Shown: one piece after another, positions 51,463 through 59,406 of the stretch
Layout of the letters: the number at the start of each line of letters is the position of its first letter
Numbering within the stretch: the first letter of the stretch is position 1
From: UBA8337 sp963932545
GTDB lineage: Bacteria; Pseudomonadota; Alphaproteobacteria; RS24
Length of the DNA: 64,000 nucleotides
Reading direction: 5' to 3'
Assembly: GCA_963932545.1 (NCBI GenBank)
Contig: CAWVRH010000001.1
Span: 124,001-188,000, forward strand
The notes under the pieces: generated by a model
The model's database searches: none
Seen by the model: the letters and a program-made list of their open reading frames with translations, nothing else
Told to the model about the DNA's origin: nothing
Translations under genes and position numbers: made by a program

Positions 51463-53682
51463 TTACTTGGCCGCGACTTTCTTCTTCGCAGCTTCTTGCA
51501 CTTCATAGTCTTGCCAACTACGCGCCACGATAAAGGCATGGATGCTGTCCACGTCTTTTTCGCTCAAGCGATCCGCAAAGCTCGACATGCCGCGCTCTTC
51601 CAACACGCCGCCCAGCACAATTTCCTTGAACATGCGGTGCGTCTGATCGCTCATTTTGCGCAAGTCTGGCAAGGCCGCAGAACCAATAACCGCAATGCCG
51701 TGACAGAAGGTGCAAACCTCATGATACAGCTCCATACCATGGTCTACGACCTCCGCTTTTAGCTCCATCTCTGGTGGCTTCGGAATTTCGCGCGCCCAAT
51801 GGTCTGGCTCGTCGATCGACAAACCGCCGTTCAGCTTGAACACCAACAAGCGACCGAAGTTGCCATATTTAGAAGACGCAGGGGTCGTCGACCCATCCGT
51901 TAGGCCAGCGCCGCCGGAACCCACTTGAATGGCCACATATTGCTCGCCATCGATTGCATAGGTGATGGGCGGGGCAATGGTGCTTGTGTAGGTGTTTACT
52001 TTCCAAACTTCTTCGCCAGTGGAGGCATCATAAGCCACAAAGTAACCGTCGCCATTGCCTTGGAACACCAAACCAGCTTCGGTCGACAAAGTGCCACCGT
52101 TCCAATGGGTGCTATGTTCGCGCATCCAGTGGGTTTTGCCAGTCAGCGGGTCAAAGGCAGTGATGTAGCCCTTGTTACCCGGCATGTCTGGGTGCTCTGC
52201 CAACAAGGGTAGAAGGCGCCCAAACTCAATGCCTGTATTCCAGCCGCCTTCGATGTATTTATAACGACCCGTGGCTTTAAAATCATGGTCGATGTCAAAT
52301 ACCAAGGGGCTTTCCATAGCCGGAATATAGACCAGACCGGTGTTCGGATTAAACGACATGGCCATCCAGTTATGTCCACCGAGCGGGCCTGGCAAAATCC
52401 ATTTCGACTCGCGCGATTTATTAAAGTCGCGGGAATCATTTTCCACCGGACGCCCTGTATCCATATCAATGTGGGTCGCCCAATTGACGGTCACATATGG
52501 ATTGGCGCGCAATAGCTCGCCCGTTTCACGGTCGAGAACATAGAAGAAGCCGTTTTTCGGAGCCTGCATAATCACTTTGCGCTGCTTGCCGTCGATTTCC
52601 ATATCGGCCAGCATCATATCTTGCACAGCCGTATAGTCCCATGTGTCGCCTGGCGTCGTTTGATAATGCCATTTCTTCACGCCCGTATTCGGGTCTAGGG
52701 CCACGATGGAGGATAGGAAAAGGTTGTCGCCACCACCCGGAGAGCGGATGGTGCGCGTCCACGGGCTGCCGTTACCCACGCCCAAGAAAACCGTATCGGT
52801 ATCTGGGTCATAAACAATCGAGTTCCAAACGGTGCCGCCACCGCCGATTTTCCACCACTCGCCACCTTTCCAGGTTTTGGCAGCTTCTTCCATTTCGGGA
52901 TGCTCGAATGGCAGGTTCGGGTCGCCTGGCACCGTATAGAAACGCCAGTCTTGTTCGCCGGTTTTCGTGTCATAAGCGGTTACATACCCGCGCACGCCCA
53001 ATTCGCCGCCGCCGTTACCAATGAACACACGGCCATTGGCCACGCGTGGCGCTGCCGTGATGGTGTAAGGACGTTTGCGATCGATCAACGTATTGACGCG
53101 CCAGATTTCATCCCCCGTCTCCGCATTCAACGAAACCAGATAGCCATCCAAAGTCGCCAGATAAACAGCGCCTTCATAAACAGCAACGCCGCGGTTCACG
53201 ACATCGCAACACGCTTTGCGAGCCCAATCGCCCGGCACTTCTGGGTCATAGGACCAAATTTCTTCGCCGGTTTTTGCATCCACCGCATAGACCACGCTCC
53301 AAGAGCTGGTCATATACATAATGCCGTCGACAACAATCGGCGAGGCTTCGAGGCCACGGGTTGTGTACATATCTACGGAAAAGGCTAGCTCAAGGTCTTT
53401 GATCGACTTCGAGTTAATTTGCGTCAGTGGCGAATGGCGTTGCTCGCCATAGTCGCGACCATAGGACAGCCAATTGCCCGGCTCGCTATCGGCCGCAATA
53501 ATACGGTCGGTATCAATTTGGCCAATGCTCGTGCTGGCAGACCCTTTGCTTGAGAACAGGCTCGAAAGGCCGCCCTCCTCGGACTGCTGCATCATGGCGC
53601 TTATAATGCCTAAGGCCAAAAGGCCGCCGGCCACGACATTTATTATCGTTGCTTGTTGTCTCGTAAATGACGGATGTCCCAT
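51463..53682 (-). CDS. PQQ-dependent quinohemoprotein alcohol dehydrogenase
   Basis: A 739-residue protein with an N-terminal hydrophobic anchor (about 13-30), an eight-bladed propeller of repeated W-motifs (WLVFDA-like repeats such as GEEIWSYDPE) and a C-terminal cytochrome c domain (CTFCHG, about residue 660). Active-site marks are the vicinal cysteines in RKACCDVVNRG, the Glu in GNGGGELGVRG, the Asn in GNGSPW and the Asp in TWDYTAV. The residue two after this Asp is Thr, not the Asp of lanthanide enzymes, so a calcium form is predicted. It oxidises alcohols in the periplasm and passes electrons to its own heme. No PQQ-synthesis genes adjoin. Confidence 0.93.
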   Translation of the reverse strand: MGHPSFTRQQATIINVVAGGLLALGIISAMMQQSEEGGLSSLFSSKGSASTSIGQIDTDRIIAADSEPGNWLSYGRDYGEQRHSPLTQINSKSIKDLELAFSVDMYTTRGLEASPIVVDGIMYMTSSWSVVYAVDAKTGEEIWSYDPEVPGDWARKACCDVVNRGVAVYEGAVYLATLDGYLVSLNAETGDEIWRVNTLIDRKRPYTITAAPRVANGRVFIGNGGGELGVRGYVTAYDTKTGEQDWRFYTVPGDPNLPFEHPEMEEAAKTWKGGEWWKIGGGGTVWNSIVYDPDTDTVFLGVGNGSPWTRTIRSPGGGDNLFLSSIVALDPNTGVKKWHYQTTPGDTWDYTAVQDMMLADMEIDGKQRKVIMQAPKNGFFYVLDRETGELLRANPYVTVNWATHIDMDTGRPVENDSRDFNKSRESKWILPGPLGGHNWMAMSFNPNTGLVYIPAMESPLVFDIDHDFKATGRYKYIEGGWNTGIEFGRLLPLLAEHPDMPGNKGYITAFDPLTGKTHWMREHSTHWNGGTLSTEAGLVFQGNGDGYFVAYDASTGEEVWKVNTYTSTIAPPITYAIDGEQYVAIQVGSGGAGLTDGSTTPASSKYGNFGRLLVFKLNGGLSIDEPDHWAREIPKPPEMELKAEVVDHGMELYHEVCTFCHGIAVIGSAALPDLRKMSDQTHRMFKEIVLGGVLEERGMSSFADRLSEKDVDSIHAFIVARSWQDYEVQEAAKKKVAAK

Positions 53683-53849
53683 ACGCTTCTCTCCCTAGAA
53701 TTTGATACAAAAATACTAGGAACAAAACGACCTAACAGACAAGCCCCAAATGCTTAGCAAGTGGATTTTTGTGGGTTTTTCCTTGCGACAAAATTCCCTC
53801 CTTGCCCTGCTGATATTTCTGCCTAATATCTTGGAAGGGAGATTTTATT

Positions 53850-55361
53850 ATGAGCAAGCAAGTAAACCAACCACATGTAACCATCATCGGCAGCGGCGTC
53901 GGGGGTATTTGCATGGCTATGCAATTGATCCGCCACGGGCGCAATAATTTTACCATTTTGGAAAAAGCCGAAGATATTGGTGGCACTTGGCGCGATAATG
54001 ATTATCCGGGGTGCGCTTGCGATGTCCCTTCGCATTTTTATTCCTTCTCCTTTGAGACACGCGGCAATTGGTCGAGGGTCTATCCAGCGCGCAAAGAAAT
54101 TCACGCCTATTTGAATGAGCTGACGGAAAAATATCGCCTGCGCAAAAAGACCCGCTTCAACAGCGAATTGCTCAGCGCCAAATTCGATGAAAAAAGTCAA
54201 AAATGGAACCTAACTCTGACCAATGGCGATACGCTAACGACCGATATTGTGGTGACCGCGCTGGGCCAGCTCAATCGTCCGAAAGTGCCTGAAATTAAAG
54301 GGCAGAACGATTTTGAGGGCGCTATTTTCCACTCTGCCGAATGGCAACATGATGCGCCCATTAGCGGAAAAAAAGTTGCCGTTATTGGCAATGGCCCTTC
54401 GGCCGCGCAGTTTATTCCTGAAGTTGCCAAAGAAGCCAAAGAAATGACCGTGTTCCAGCGCTCGCCATGCCATGTCGTGCCGCGCAATGATAAAGAATAC
54501 GGCGCCATTGCAAAATTCCTCCTTGCGTTCCCAGCCGTTCGTCGCGCCTATCGCGGCTTATTGTATTATGCCATCGAGAAAAACTTCACGGTGTTTAATG
54601 AGATTAAAAACGCCCGCCTTTTGATTAAATTATTCAATCTGCCGGGGGACCTGACAAAAATCATTGCCGATCATTTCGACGAGCAAGTTAAAGACCCCGC
54701 AATGCGCGAAATACTTAAGCCAGATTATCCGGTCGGCTGTAAGCGCGTGGTTATTTCTGACGAATATCTACCCGCTTTGCAGCGCGAGAATGTAACCGTC
54801 GAAGTGTCGGGCATTGAAAAAATTACCAAAACCGGCATTCAAACTAAAGATGGCCAATTGCATGAATTCGATTCGATTGTCTATGGCACCGGCTTTGCCT
54901 CAACCGAATTTTTGGCACCGCTCGATGTTTCTGGCACCCAAGGGACGGATTTAAACAAGGCTTGGAAAGATGGCGCCGAAGCCTATCTCGGCATTACCAT
55001 GCCTAACTTCCCTAATTTTTTCATGCTGTATGGGCCCAACACCAATCTTGGTCATAATTCGATTATCTTCATGATCGAATGTCAGGTGACTTACGTTCTC
55101 AGCTGCCTCGAAAAAATGGAAGCGCAAAATGCCACGAGTATGGATTTGAAACCAAGCGCTATGGCAGAGTTTGCTGACTTCTTAAAAGCCCGCATGGACA
55201 CTTCGGTTTTCGTGAAGGAATGCAATAGCTGGTATAAAAACGAAACCGGCAAAGTGACCAACAACTGGCCAGAGTTCACCTATGTCTACCAAGACGCCAC
55301 CCAAGCTGCCAAAGAAGAAGACTACGAATTCAGCGGCACCAATCAGGTGGCAGCTGAATAA
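53850..55361 (+). CDS. flavin-containing/Baeyer-Villiger-type monooxygenase
   Basis: A 503-residue FAD/NADPH enzyme. The FAD motif IIGSGVGGICMAMQL is at residues about 11-25, the NADPH motif VIGNGPSAAQF near 178, and the fingerprint FEGAIFHSAEW (F-x-G-x3-H-x3-W) between them. The fingerprint is that of class B monooxygenases (BVMO/FMO). The substrate could be a ketone, amine or thioether. A copper-chaperone gene follows 14 bases later, possibly co-transcribed. Confidence 0.9.
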   Translation: MSKQVNQPHVTIIGSGVGGICMAMQLIRHGRNNFTILEKAEDIGGTWRDNDYPGCACDVPSHFYSFSFETRGNWSRVYPARKEIHAYLNELTEKYRLRKKTRFNSELLSAKFDEKSQKWNLTLTNGDTLTTDIVVTALGQLNRPKVPEIKGQNDFEGAIFHSAEWQHDAPISGKKVAVIGNGPSAAQFIPEVAKEAKEMTVFQRSPCHVVPRNDKEYGAIAKFLLAFPAVRRAYRGLLYYAIEKNFTVFNEIKNARLLIKLFNLPGDLTKIIADHFDEQVKDPAMREILKPDYPVGCKRVVISDEYLPALQRENVTVEVSGIEKITKTGIQTKDGQLHEFDSIVYGTGFASTEFLAPLDVSGTQGTDLNKAWKDGAEAYLGITMPNFPNFFMLYGPNTNLGHNSIIFMIECQVTYVLSCLEKMEAQNATSMDLKPSAMAEFADFLKARMDTSVFVKECNSWYKNETGKVTNNWPEFTYVYQDATQAAKEEDYEFSGTNQVAAE

Positions 55362-55375
55362 CTCTGGCAGGTAAA

Positions 55376-55846
55376 GTGAGTAAATCTATGCGTATTTTCG
55401 TTGTGGCGGCCCTCATAGCTTTGTTCAGCTTTGGACAAGCTCATGCGCAAATTATGCTGCAGGATGGCGCCATTAAGCTGGGTATTGGCAAACGACCTGC
55501 CGTTTTGCATGGGGTGGTGAGGAACCAGTCTAAGTCGGCCACGCGAGTGATAGGTGCCAGCAGCTCAGCATTCGAGCGCATCGAATTGCACACCCACACA
55601 AAATCGAGCGATGGCACAATGCGTATGCATGGCGTCGAAAGCTACGCCCTTCCCGCCATGGGCAGCGTCGACTTAAAACCAGGTGGGCATCATTTAATGT
55701 TGTTTGGCTTTACCGGACAGGCTGGCGATAGCGTTGACATCCGCCTATCGTTCGCCGATGGCCAGAGCCTAGACGTAGAAGCGCCAACCAAGGCGCGTGC
55801 CAAACATAAGTCAAACCACAGAGCCCACGGCCATTCGTATCCATAA
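55376..55846 (+). CDS. PCu(A)C copper chaperone
   Basis: A 156-residue periplasmic protein with signal peptide (ALIALFSFGQAHA) and the copper-binding set of this family: His/Met in MRMHGVE and GGHHLMLFG. PCu(A)C proteins deliver Cu(I) to the CuA site of cytochrome oxidase. The His-rich end (HKSNHRAHGHSYP) may add metal affinity. GTG 55376 is used; ATG 55388 lies nearer the signal but has no site. Confidence 0.88.
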   Translation: MSKSMRIFVVAALIALFSFGQAHAQIMLQDGAIKLGIGKRPAVLHGVVRNQSKSATRVIGASSSAFERIELHTHTKSSDGTMRMHGVESYALPAMGSVDLKPGGHHLMLFGFTGQAGDSVDIRLSFADGQSLDVEAPTKARAKHKSNHRAHGHSYP

Positions 55847-55850
55847 CCCG

Positions 55851-56375
55851 CTATTGAGGCTGCGATAGCAGGTCTATTTGGTCGCTATCCAATAAGACTT
55901 TGCTGCGCAAACCCGCCTCCGTGAGCGCAAATTCATAGCGCCGACGATAGCTGCTGGTAAAGGCGTCAAAAATTGCCTGCACCAGAGCCTCGCGGTTTTC
56001 GACTTTTTGCGCATCGCCCGTAAAATCGTCCAGCAGCACATATTCAGCTTGGGTCAAACTCTCAAATTCTGTGGTCATTAAATCATCCGACAGCACCACC
56101 AATCCGCTGGTGCTAATCACATCATCGCCAGTAACACTGGCCGTGACGGAGACAGCCGTTGCCGCGCTTTGCTTGGAGGTTTCCACCTGCACCGATGGCA
56201 ACCAGCCCAGCAGTTCGTGCAAAGTGGCGGCAATGGCAATCGCCTCGGCTCGCGTCAGCCGACCGACGGCGACCTCGCGCGCCTGTTTTTGTTTCTCAAC
56301 AAATTGCGACCGCTCGAGAATATCTGCGAGCTCTTCTTTGAGACCTTGTTTTAACTTCAGAATATCCAAAATCAT
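55851..56375 (-). CDS. hypothetical protein
   Basis: A 174-residue soluble protein with no recognised family. The N-terminal 40 residues (LKQGLKEELADILERSQFVEKQ) look like a coiled coil; the middle is Ser/Thr/Val-rich and the C-terminus is helical. No signal or membrane segment. It is convergent with the PCu(A)C gene and divergent from proteorhodopsin. Confidence 0.65.
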   Translation of the reverse strand: MILDILKLKQGLKEELADILERSQFVEKQKQAREVAVGRLTRAEAIAIAATLHELLGWLPSVQVETSKQSAATAVSVTASVTGDDVISTSGLVVLSDDLMTTEFESLTQAEYVLLDDFTGDAQKVENREALVQAIFDAFTSSYRRRYEFALTEAGLRSKVLLDSDQIDLLSQPQ

Positions 56376-56451
56376 CTTTCCTAAGCAACGAGTAGTATAA
56401 GTCGTTATCTTAACAAATTTAAAAAAAATGAAGTAAAAGTATATTTTTTAC

Positions 56452-56479
56452 TTGCAGAGACACACTGTCACCCTAGACT
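56452..56479 (+). promoter_or_regulatory. possible proteorhodopsin promoter
   Basis: TTGCAG (56452-56457) and TAGACT (56474-56479) with a 16-base spacer, about 30 bases before the start codon. Both boxes are imperfect, so the call is weak. The preceding 50 bases are strongly AT-rich. Confidence 0.3.
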
Positions 56480-56507
56480 AAAAGTGATTTCAATTGGGAG
56501 TAAGAAT

Positions 56508-57275
56508 ATGAAGTTTTTAAAACATTGGAGAGCTGCTGTTGCAACATCAGCCCTTATGACGATGCCATCGCTCGCAAATGCGGCCGAGGCTAATTTGGCG
56601 TCAGATGATTTCGTTGGTATTTCATTCTGGCTTATTTCGATGGCGCTAGTTGCTGCCACCGTCTTTTTCTTCATCGAACGTGATCGCGTTTCTAACAAAT
56701 GGAAAACCTCTTTAACGGTTTCCGGTTTGGTAACTCTGGTCGCCGCTGTGCATTACTTCTATATGCGCGACGTTTGGGTGTCGACGGGCGAAACCCCGAC
56801 TGTATACCGCTACATTGACTGGCTCATCACGGTTCCATTGCTGATGGTTGAGTTCTTCCTCATCCTGTCGGCAATCACCAAAGTTCCGGCTGGCGTGTTC
56901 TGGCGCCTCTTGGTCGGCACAACCGTAATGCTAGTATTCGGCTACCTCGGCGAAGCTGGTTACATGAATGTAACGCTTGGTTTTGTTATCGGTACTGTAG
57001 CTTGGTTCTATGTGCTGTATGAGATTTTCCTCGGCGAAGCCGGCCGCATCAATGCAGAGAATGCCAGCCCAGCGGTGCAATCTGCCTTTAAAATGATGCG
57101 TAACATTGTGACCTTCGGTTGGGCGATTTATCCGCTCGGCTATATTCTGGGTTACATGATGGGTTCGGTAGATAGTGCTACTTTGAACATCATCTACAAC
57201 TTGGCAGATGTGCTGAACAAGATCGCTTTCGGTCTTATCATCTGGCACGTCGCTGTGACGGAAAGCGAAGCCTAA
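56508..57275 (+). CDS. proteorhodopsin, green-absorbing type
   Basis: A 255-residue light-driven proton pump with a signal peptide (SALMTMPSLANA) and seven helices. Residues by bacterial proteorhodopsin numbering: His75 in AAVHYFY, proton acceptor Asp97 in YRYIDWL, Leu105 and donor Glu108 in TVPLLMVEF, and retinal Lys231 in LADVLNKIAFG. Leu105 predicts green absorption. GGGAG precedes the ATG at 56508. A strong terminator follows, so it is monocistronic, with no blh or crt genes in the window. Confidence 0.97.
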   Translation: MKFLKHWRAAVATSALMTMPSLANAAEANLASDDFVGISFWLISMALVAATVFFFIERDRVSNKWKTSLTVSGLVTLVAAVHYFYMRDVWVSTGETPTVYRYIDWLITVPLLMVEFFLILSAITKVPAGVFWRLLVGTTVMLVFGYLGEAGYMNVTLGFVIGTVAWFYVLYEIFLGEAGRINAENASPAVQSAFKMMRNIVTFGWAIYPLGYILGYMMGSVDSATLNIIYNLADVLNKIAFGLIIWHVAVTESEA

Positions 57276-57298
57276 GCTTCTCTTTTCAAACAATTTGG

Positions 57299-57332
57299 GG
57301 GCCGGTATTTTTCAAATACCGGCCCTTTTTTT
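57299..57332 (+). terminator. Rho-independent terminator after proteorhodopsin
   Basis: A perfect 12-bp stem (57299-57310 with 57314-57325), three-base loop, then seven T. It directly follows the proteorhodopsin stop and seals the transcript. Confidence 0.95.
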
Positions 57333-57387
57333 GTTGCCGATGCAAAAAAAATAGCCGCACTCTTAGGGCCTAAAAATAGGAGTTCGC

Positions 57388-57795
57388 ATGACCCAATCTA
57401 ATCTGCAGACCCTCGTTAAAAAATGGCATGCCTATATGGATGCCCCCAGCGCCCAGGCCCTTGACGACATGCTGCACGAAAATTGCACTTTCATCTCGCC
57501 GGTGGTGTTTACGCCGCAAAAAGGCAAAGCGTTAACGCTGCAATATTTATTGGCCGCAGGGCATGTGTTTGATGCCAGCAAGTTTACCTATAAAAAAGAA
57601 ACCCTCACCGACGACCGTATGGTGCTGGAATTTGAGGCAAAAATAGACGGCAAATATATCAATGGCGTCGACATTATTGATTTTGATGCGGACGGATTGA
57701 TTACCGAATTCAAAGTGATGGTTCGCCCTTTACAGGCAGTCAACATGTTATGGGAAAAAATGGGGGCACAGCTAGAAGCGGCAAAACGCTCTTAG
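57388..57795 (+). CDS. NTF2-like (SnoaL) family protein
   Basis: A 135-residue cone-shaped NTF2-fold protein (LQTLVKKWHAYMDAPS, FEAKIDGKYINGVDIIDFDADG). This fold is used by ketosteroid isomerase and polyketide cyclases; no catalytic residue can be assigned. It starts 55 bases after the proteorhodopsin terminator, so it has its own promoter. Function is unknown. Confidence 0.82.
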   Translation: MTQSNLQTLVKKWHAYMDAPSAQALDDMLHENCTFISPVVFTPQKGKALTLQYLLAAGHVFDASKFTYKKETLTDDRMVLEFEAKIDGKYINGVDIIDFDADGLITEFKVMVRPLQAVNMLWEKMGAQLEAAKRS

Positions 57796-57859
57796 CGTTC
57801 ACGCGTCATTTTTCGCGAAATCGACTTGCCCTCCCTGCTTTGTCGGGTCATAAAAGCGC

Positions 57860-58606
57860 ATGAGTAATTCTGATTATCTAATCTCCGCCAATAATCTTTG
57901 CGCCTCGCGTCAGGGCCGCATGGTGCTTGATCATATTTCGCTAGATTTGGCCGAGAATGATTTCATCACGCTTATCGGGCCCAATGGCGCCGGAAAATCC
58001 GTTCTGTTGCGCCACCTGCTAAAGCTCGAAACCGGGCAAAGCGGCAGCGTCACCCATCGCGATGGATTAAAAATCGGCTATGTTCCCGAGCGCTTTCAAA
58101 TCGACCCTACTCTGCCAATGCCGGTGAAGCGTTTCTTGAGCCTCAACAATCAGCTAAAGCCCGAGGCCATTCAGGCGCTAGCCACCGAGACCCATTGCGA
58201 AAACCTGCTGGAGCGCCCTTTGGCAGCTCTATCGGGTGGCGAATTGCAGCGGGTTTTGTTAGCCCGTGCGCTGGCCGCCTCGCCGCAAGTTTTAATGCTG
58301 GACGAGCCGGCGCAAAACCTAGATGTATCTGGTCAATTGCACTTCTATGAATTGATTGAAGAGATTTTTGAAAAACGCGATTTATCGGTATTGATGGTGA
58401 GCCATGATTTGCATTTGGTGATGAGTTCGACGCGTCGCGTGGTCTGTATGTATCATCACATTTGCTGTTCGGGTGCGCCAGAAAGCGTCGCGCGCGACCC
58501 AGAGTTCATTTCGATGTTCGGTAAGGATATGGCGCAAATGATGTCGGTTTACCAGCACAGCCATAATCATAACCATGAACCCCATGTTCCAGAGGTCAAA
58601 ACATGA
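57860..58606 (+). CDS. znuC: zinc ABC transporter ATP-binding protein
   Basis: A 248-residue ABC ATPase: Walker A GPNGAGKSV, signature LSGGELQRVLLARAL, Walker B LMLDEPAQNLD and the switch His in VSHDLHL. The His-rich C-terminus (HSHNHNHEPH) is typical of ZnuC, and the permease overlaps it by four bases. It powers zinc uptake with ZnuB. The binding protein ZnuA and regulator Zur are not nearby. Confidence 0.9.
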   Translation: MSNSDYLISANNLCASRQGRMVLDHISLDLAENDFITLIGPNGAGKSVLLRHLLKLETGQSGSVTHRDGLKIGYVPERFQIDPTLPMPVKRFLSLNNQLKPEAIQALATETHCENLLERPLAALSGGELQRVLLARALAASPQVLMLDEPAQNLDVSGQLHFYELIEEIFEKRDLSVLMVSHDLHLVMSSTRRVVCMYHHICCSGAPESVARDPEFISMFGKDMAQMMSVYQHSHNHNHEPHVPEVKT

Positions 58607-59403
58607 TAACCCCCGTGCTTATCACGGCCGCCGCTTTGGCTTTATTGGCCGGCCCACTGGGCTGTTTTGTGGTTTGGCGACGTATGGCTTATTTCGGCGA
58701 CGGCTTGGCCCATTCGGCGCTGCTCGGGGTTGCTATCAGCTTGTTAATTGGCATTTCCAACCAGCTTGGCATGATCCTGATTGCGATTGCTTTTGCTGTT
58801 GCGCTGATTTGGCTTCGTACCCAACGCCTGCTGGCCACGGATACATTGCTGGGCATTCTCGCCCATGCGGCTTTATCTTTGGGCATTGTTTCGATGGCGC
58901 TTTTGGGCATGGAAGACGCCGAAGTGCATGATTATTTGCTCGGCAGCCTAGATAGTGTTTCGCCCGATATGTTGCCAATTTTAGTGCTCGGCAGCGGGCT
59001 GTCTTTGGGACTATTGATGCGCCTATGGCCGGGCCTTTTGCTGATGACCACAAGTGAAGAATTAGCCCATGCAGAGGGCGTTCCGGTGCGGGTCTATGAG
59101 TTTTTACTGATGCTCTTGATGGGCGTTGTGGTGGCGGGTGCCGTGCAATTGGTCGGTGCGCTGTTGATCACATCGCTGCTTATCATCCCAGCCTCTACGG
59201 CGCGTTTATTTGCTAAATCGCCCGAAGCCATGGGCGTTGGTGGCAGTCTTATTGCTTGTCTGTCGATGTTGATTGGCTTGCCCCTCGCACAACAAATGGC
59301 CGTCCCCATAGGGCCGGCCATTGTGTCTTTCTCGGTGGCTGTGTTTCTTGTCGTCCTCAGCGCAAAATTGCTGGTGGATTGGGCAAAAGCCAAAAAAGCG
59401 TAA
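58603..59403 (+). CDS. znuB: zinc ABC transporter permease
   Basis: A 266-residue ABC-3 family permease with about eight hydrophobic helices. It has AYFGDGLAHSALLGVA, the conserved GDGLAHSAL segment of ZnuB/TroC proteins, and GALLITSLLIIPAS. It forms the membrane channel for zinc (or manganese) with ZnuC. Confidence 0.92.
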   Translation: MITPVLITAAALALLAGPLGCFVVWRRMAYFGDGLAHSALLGVAISLLIGISNQLGMILIAIAFAVALIWLRTQRLLATDTLLGILAHAALSLGIVSMALLGMEDAEVHDYLLGSLDSVSPDMLPILVLGSGLSLGLLMRLWPGLLLMTTSEELAHAEGVPVRVYEFLLMLLMGVVVAGAVQLVGALLITSLLIIPASTARLFAKSPEAMGVGGSLIACLSMLIGLPLAQQMAVPIGPAIVSFSVAVFLVVLSAKLLVDWAKAKKA

Positions 59404-59406
59404 GCT

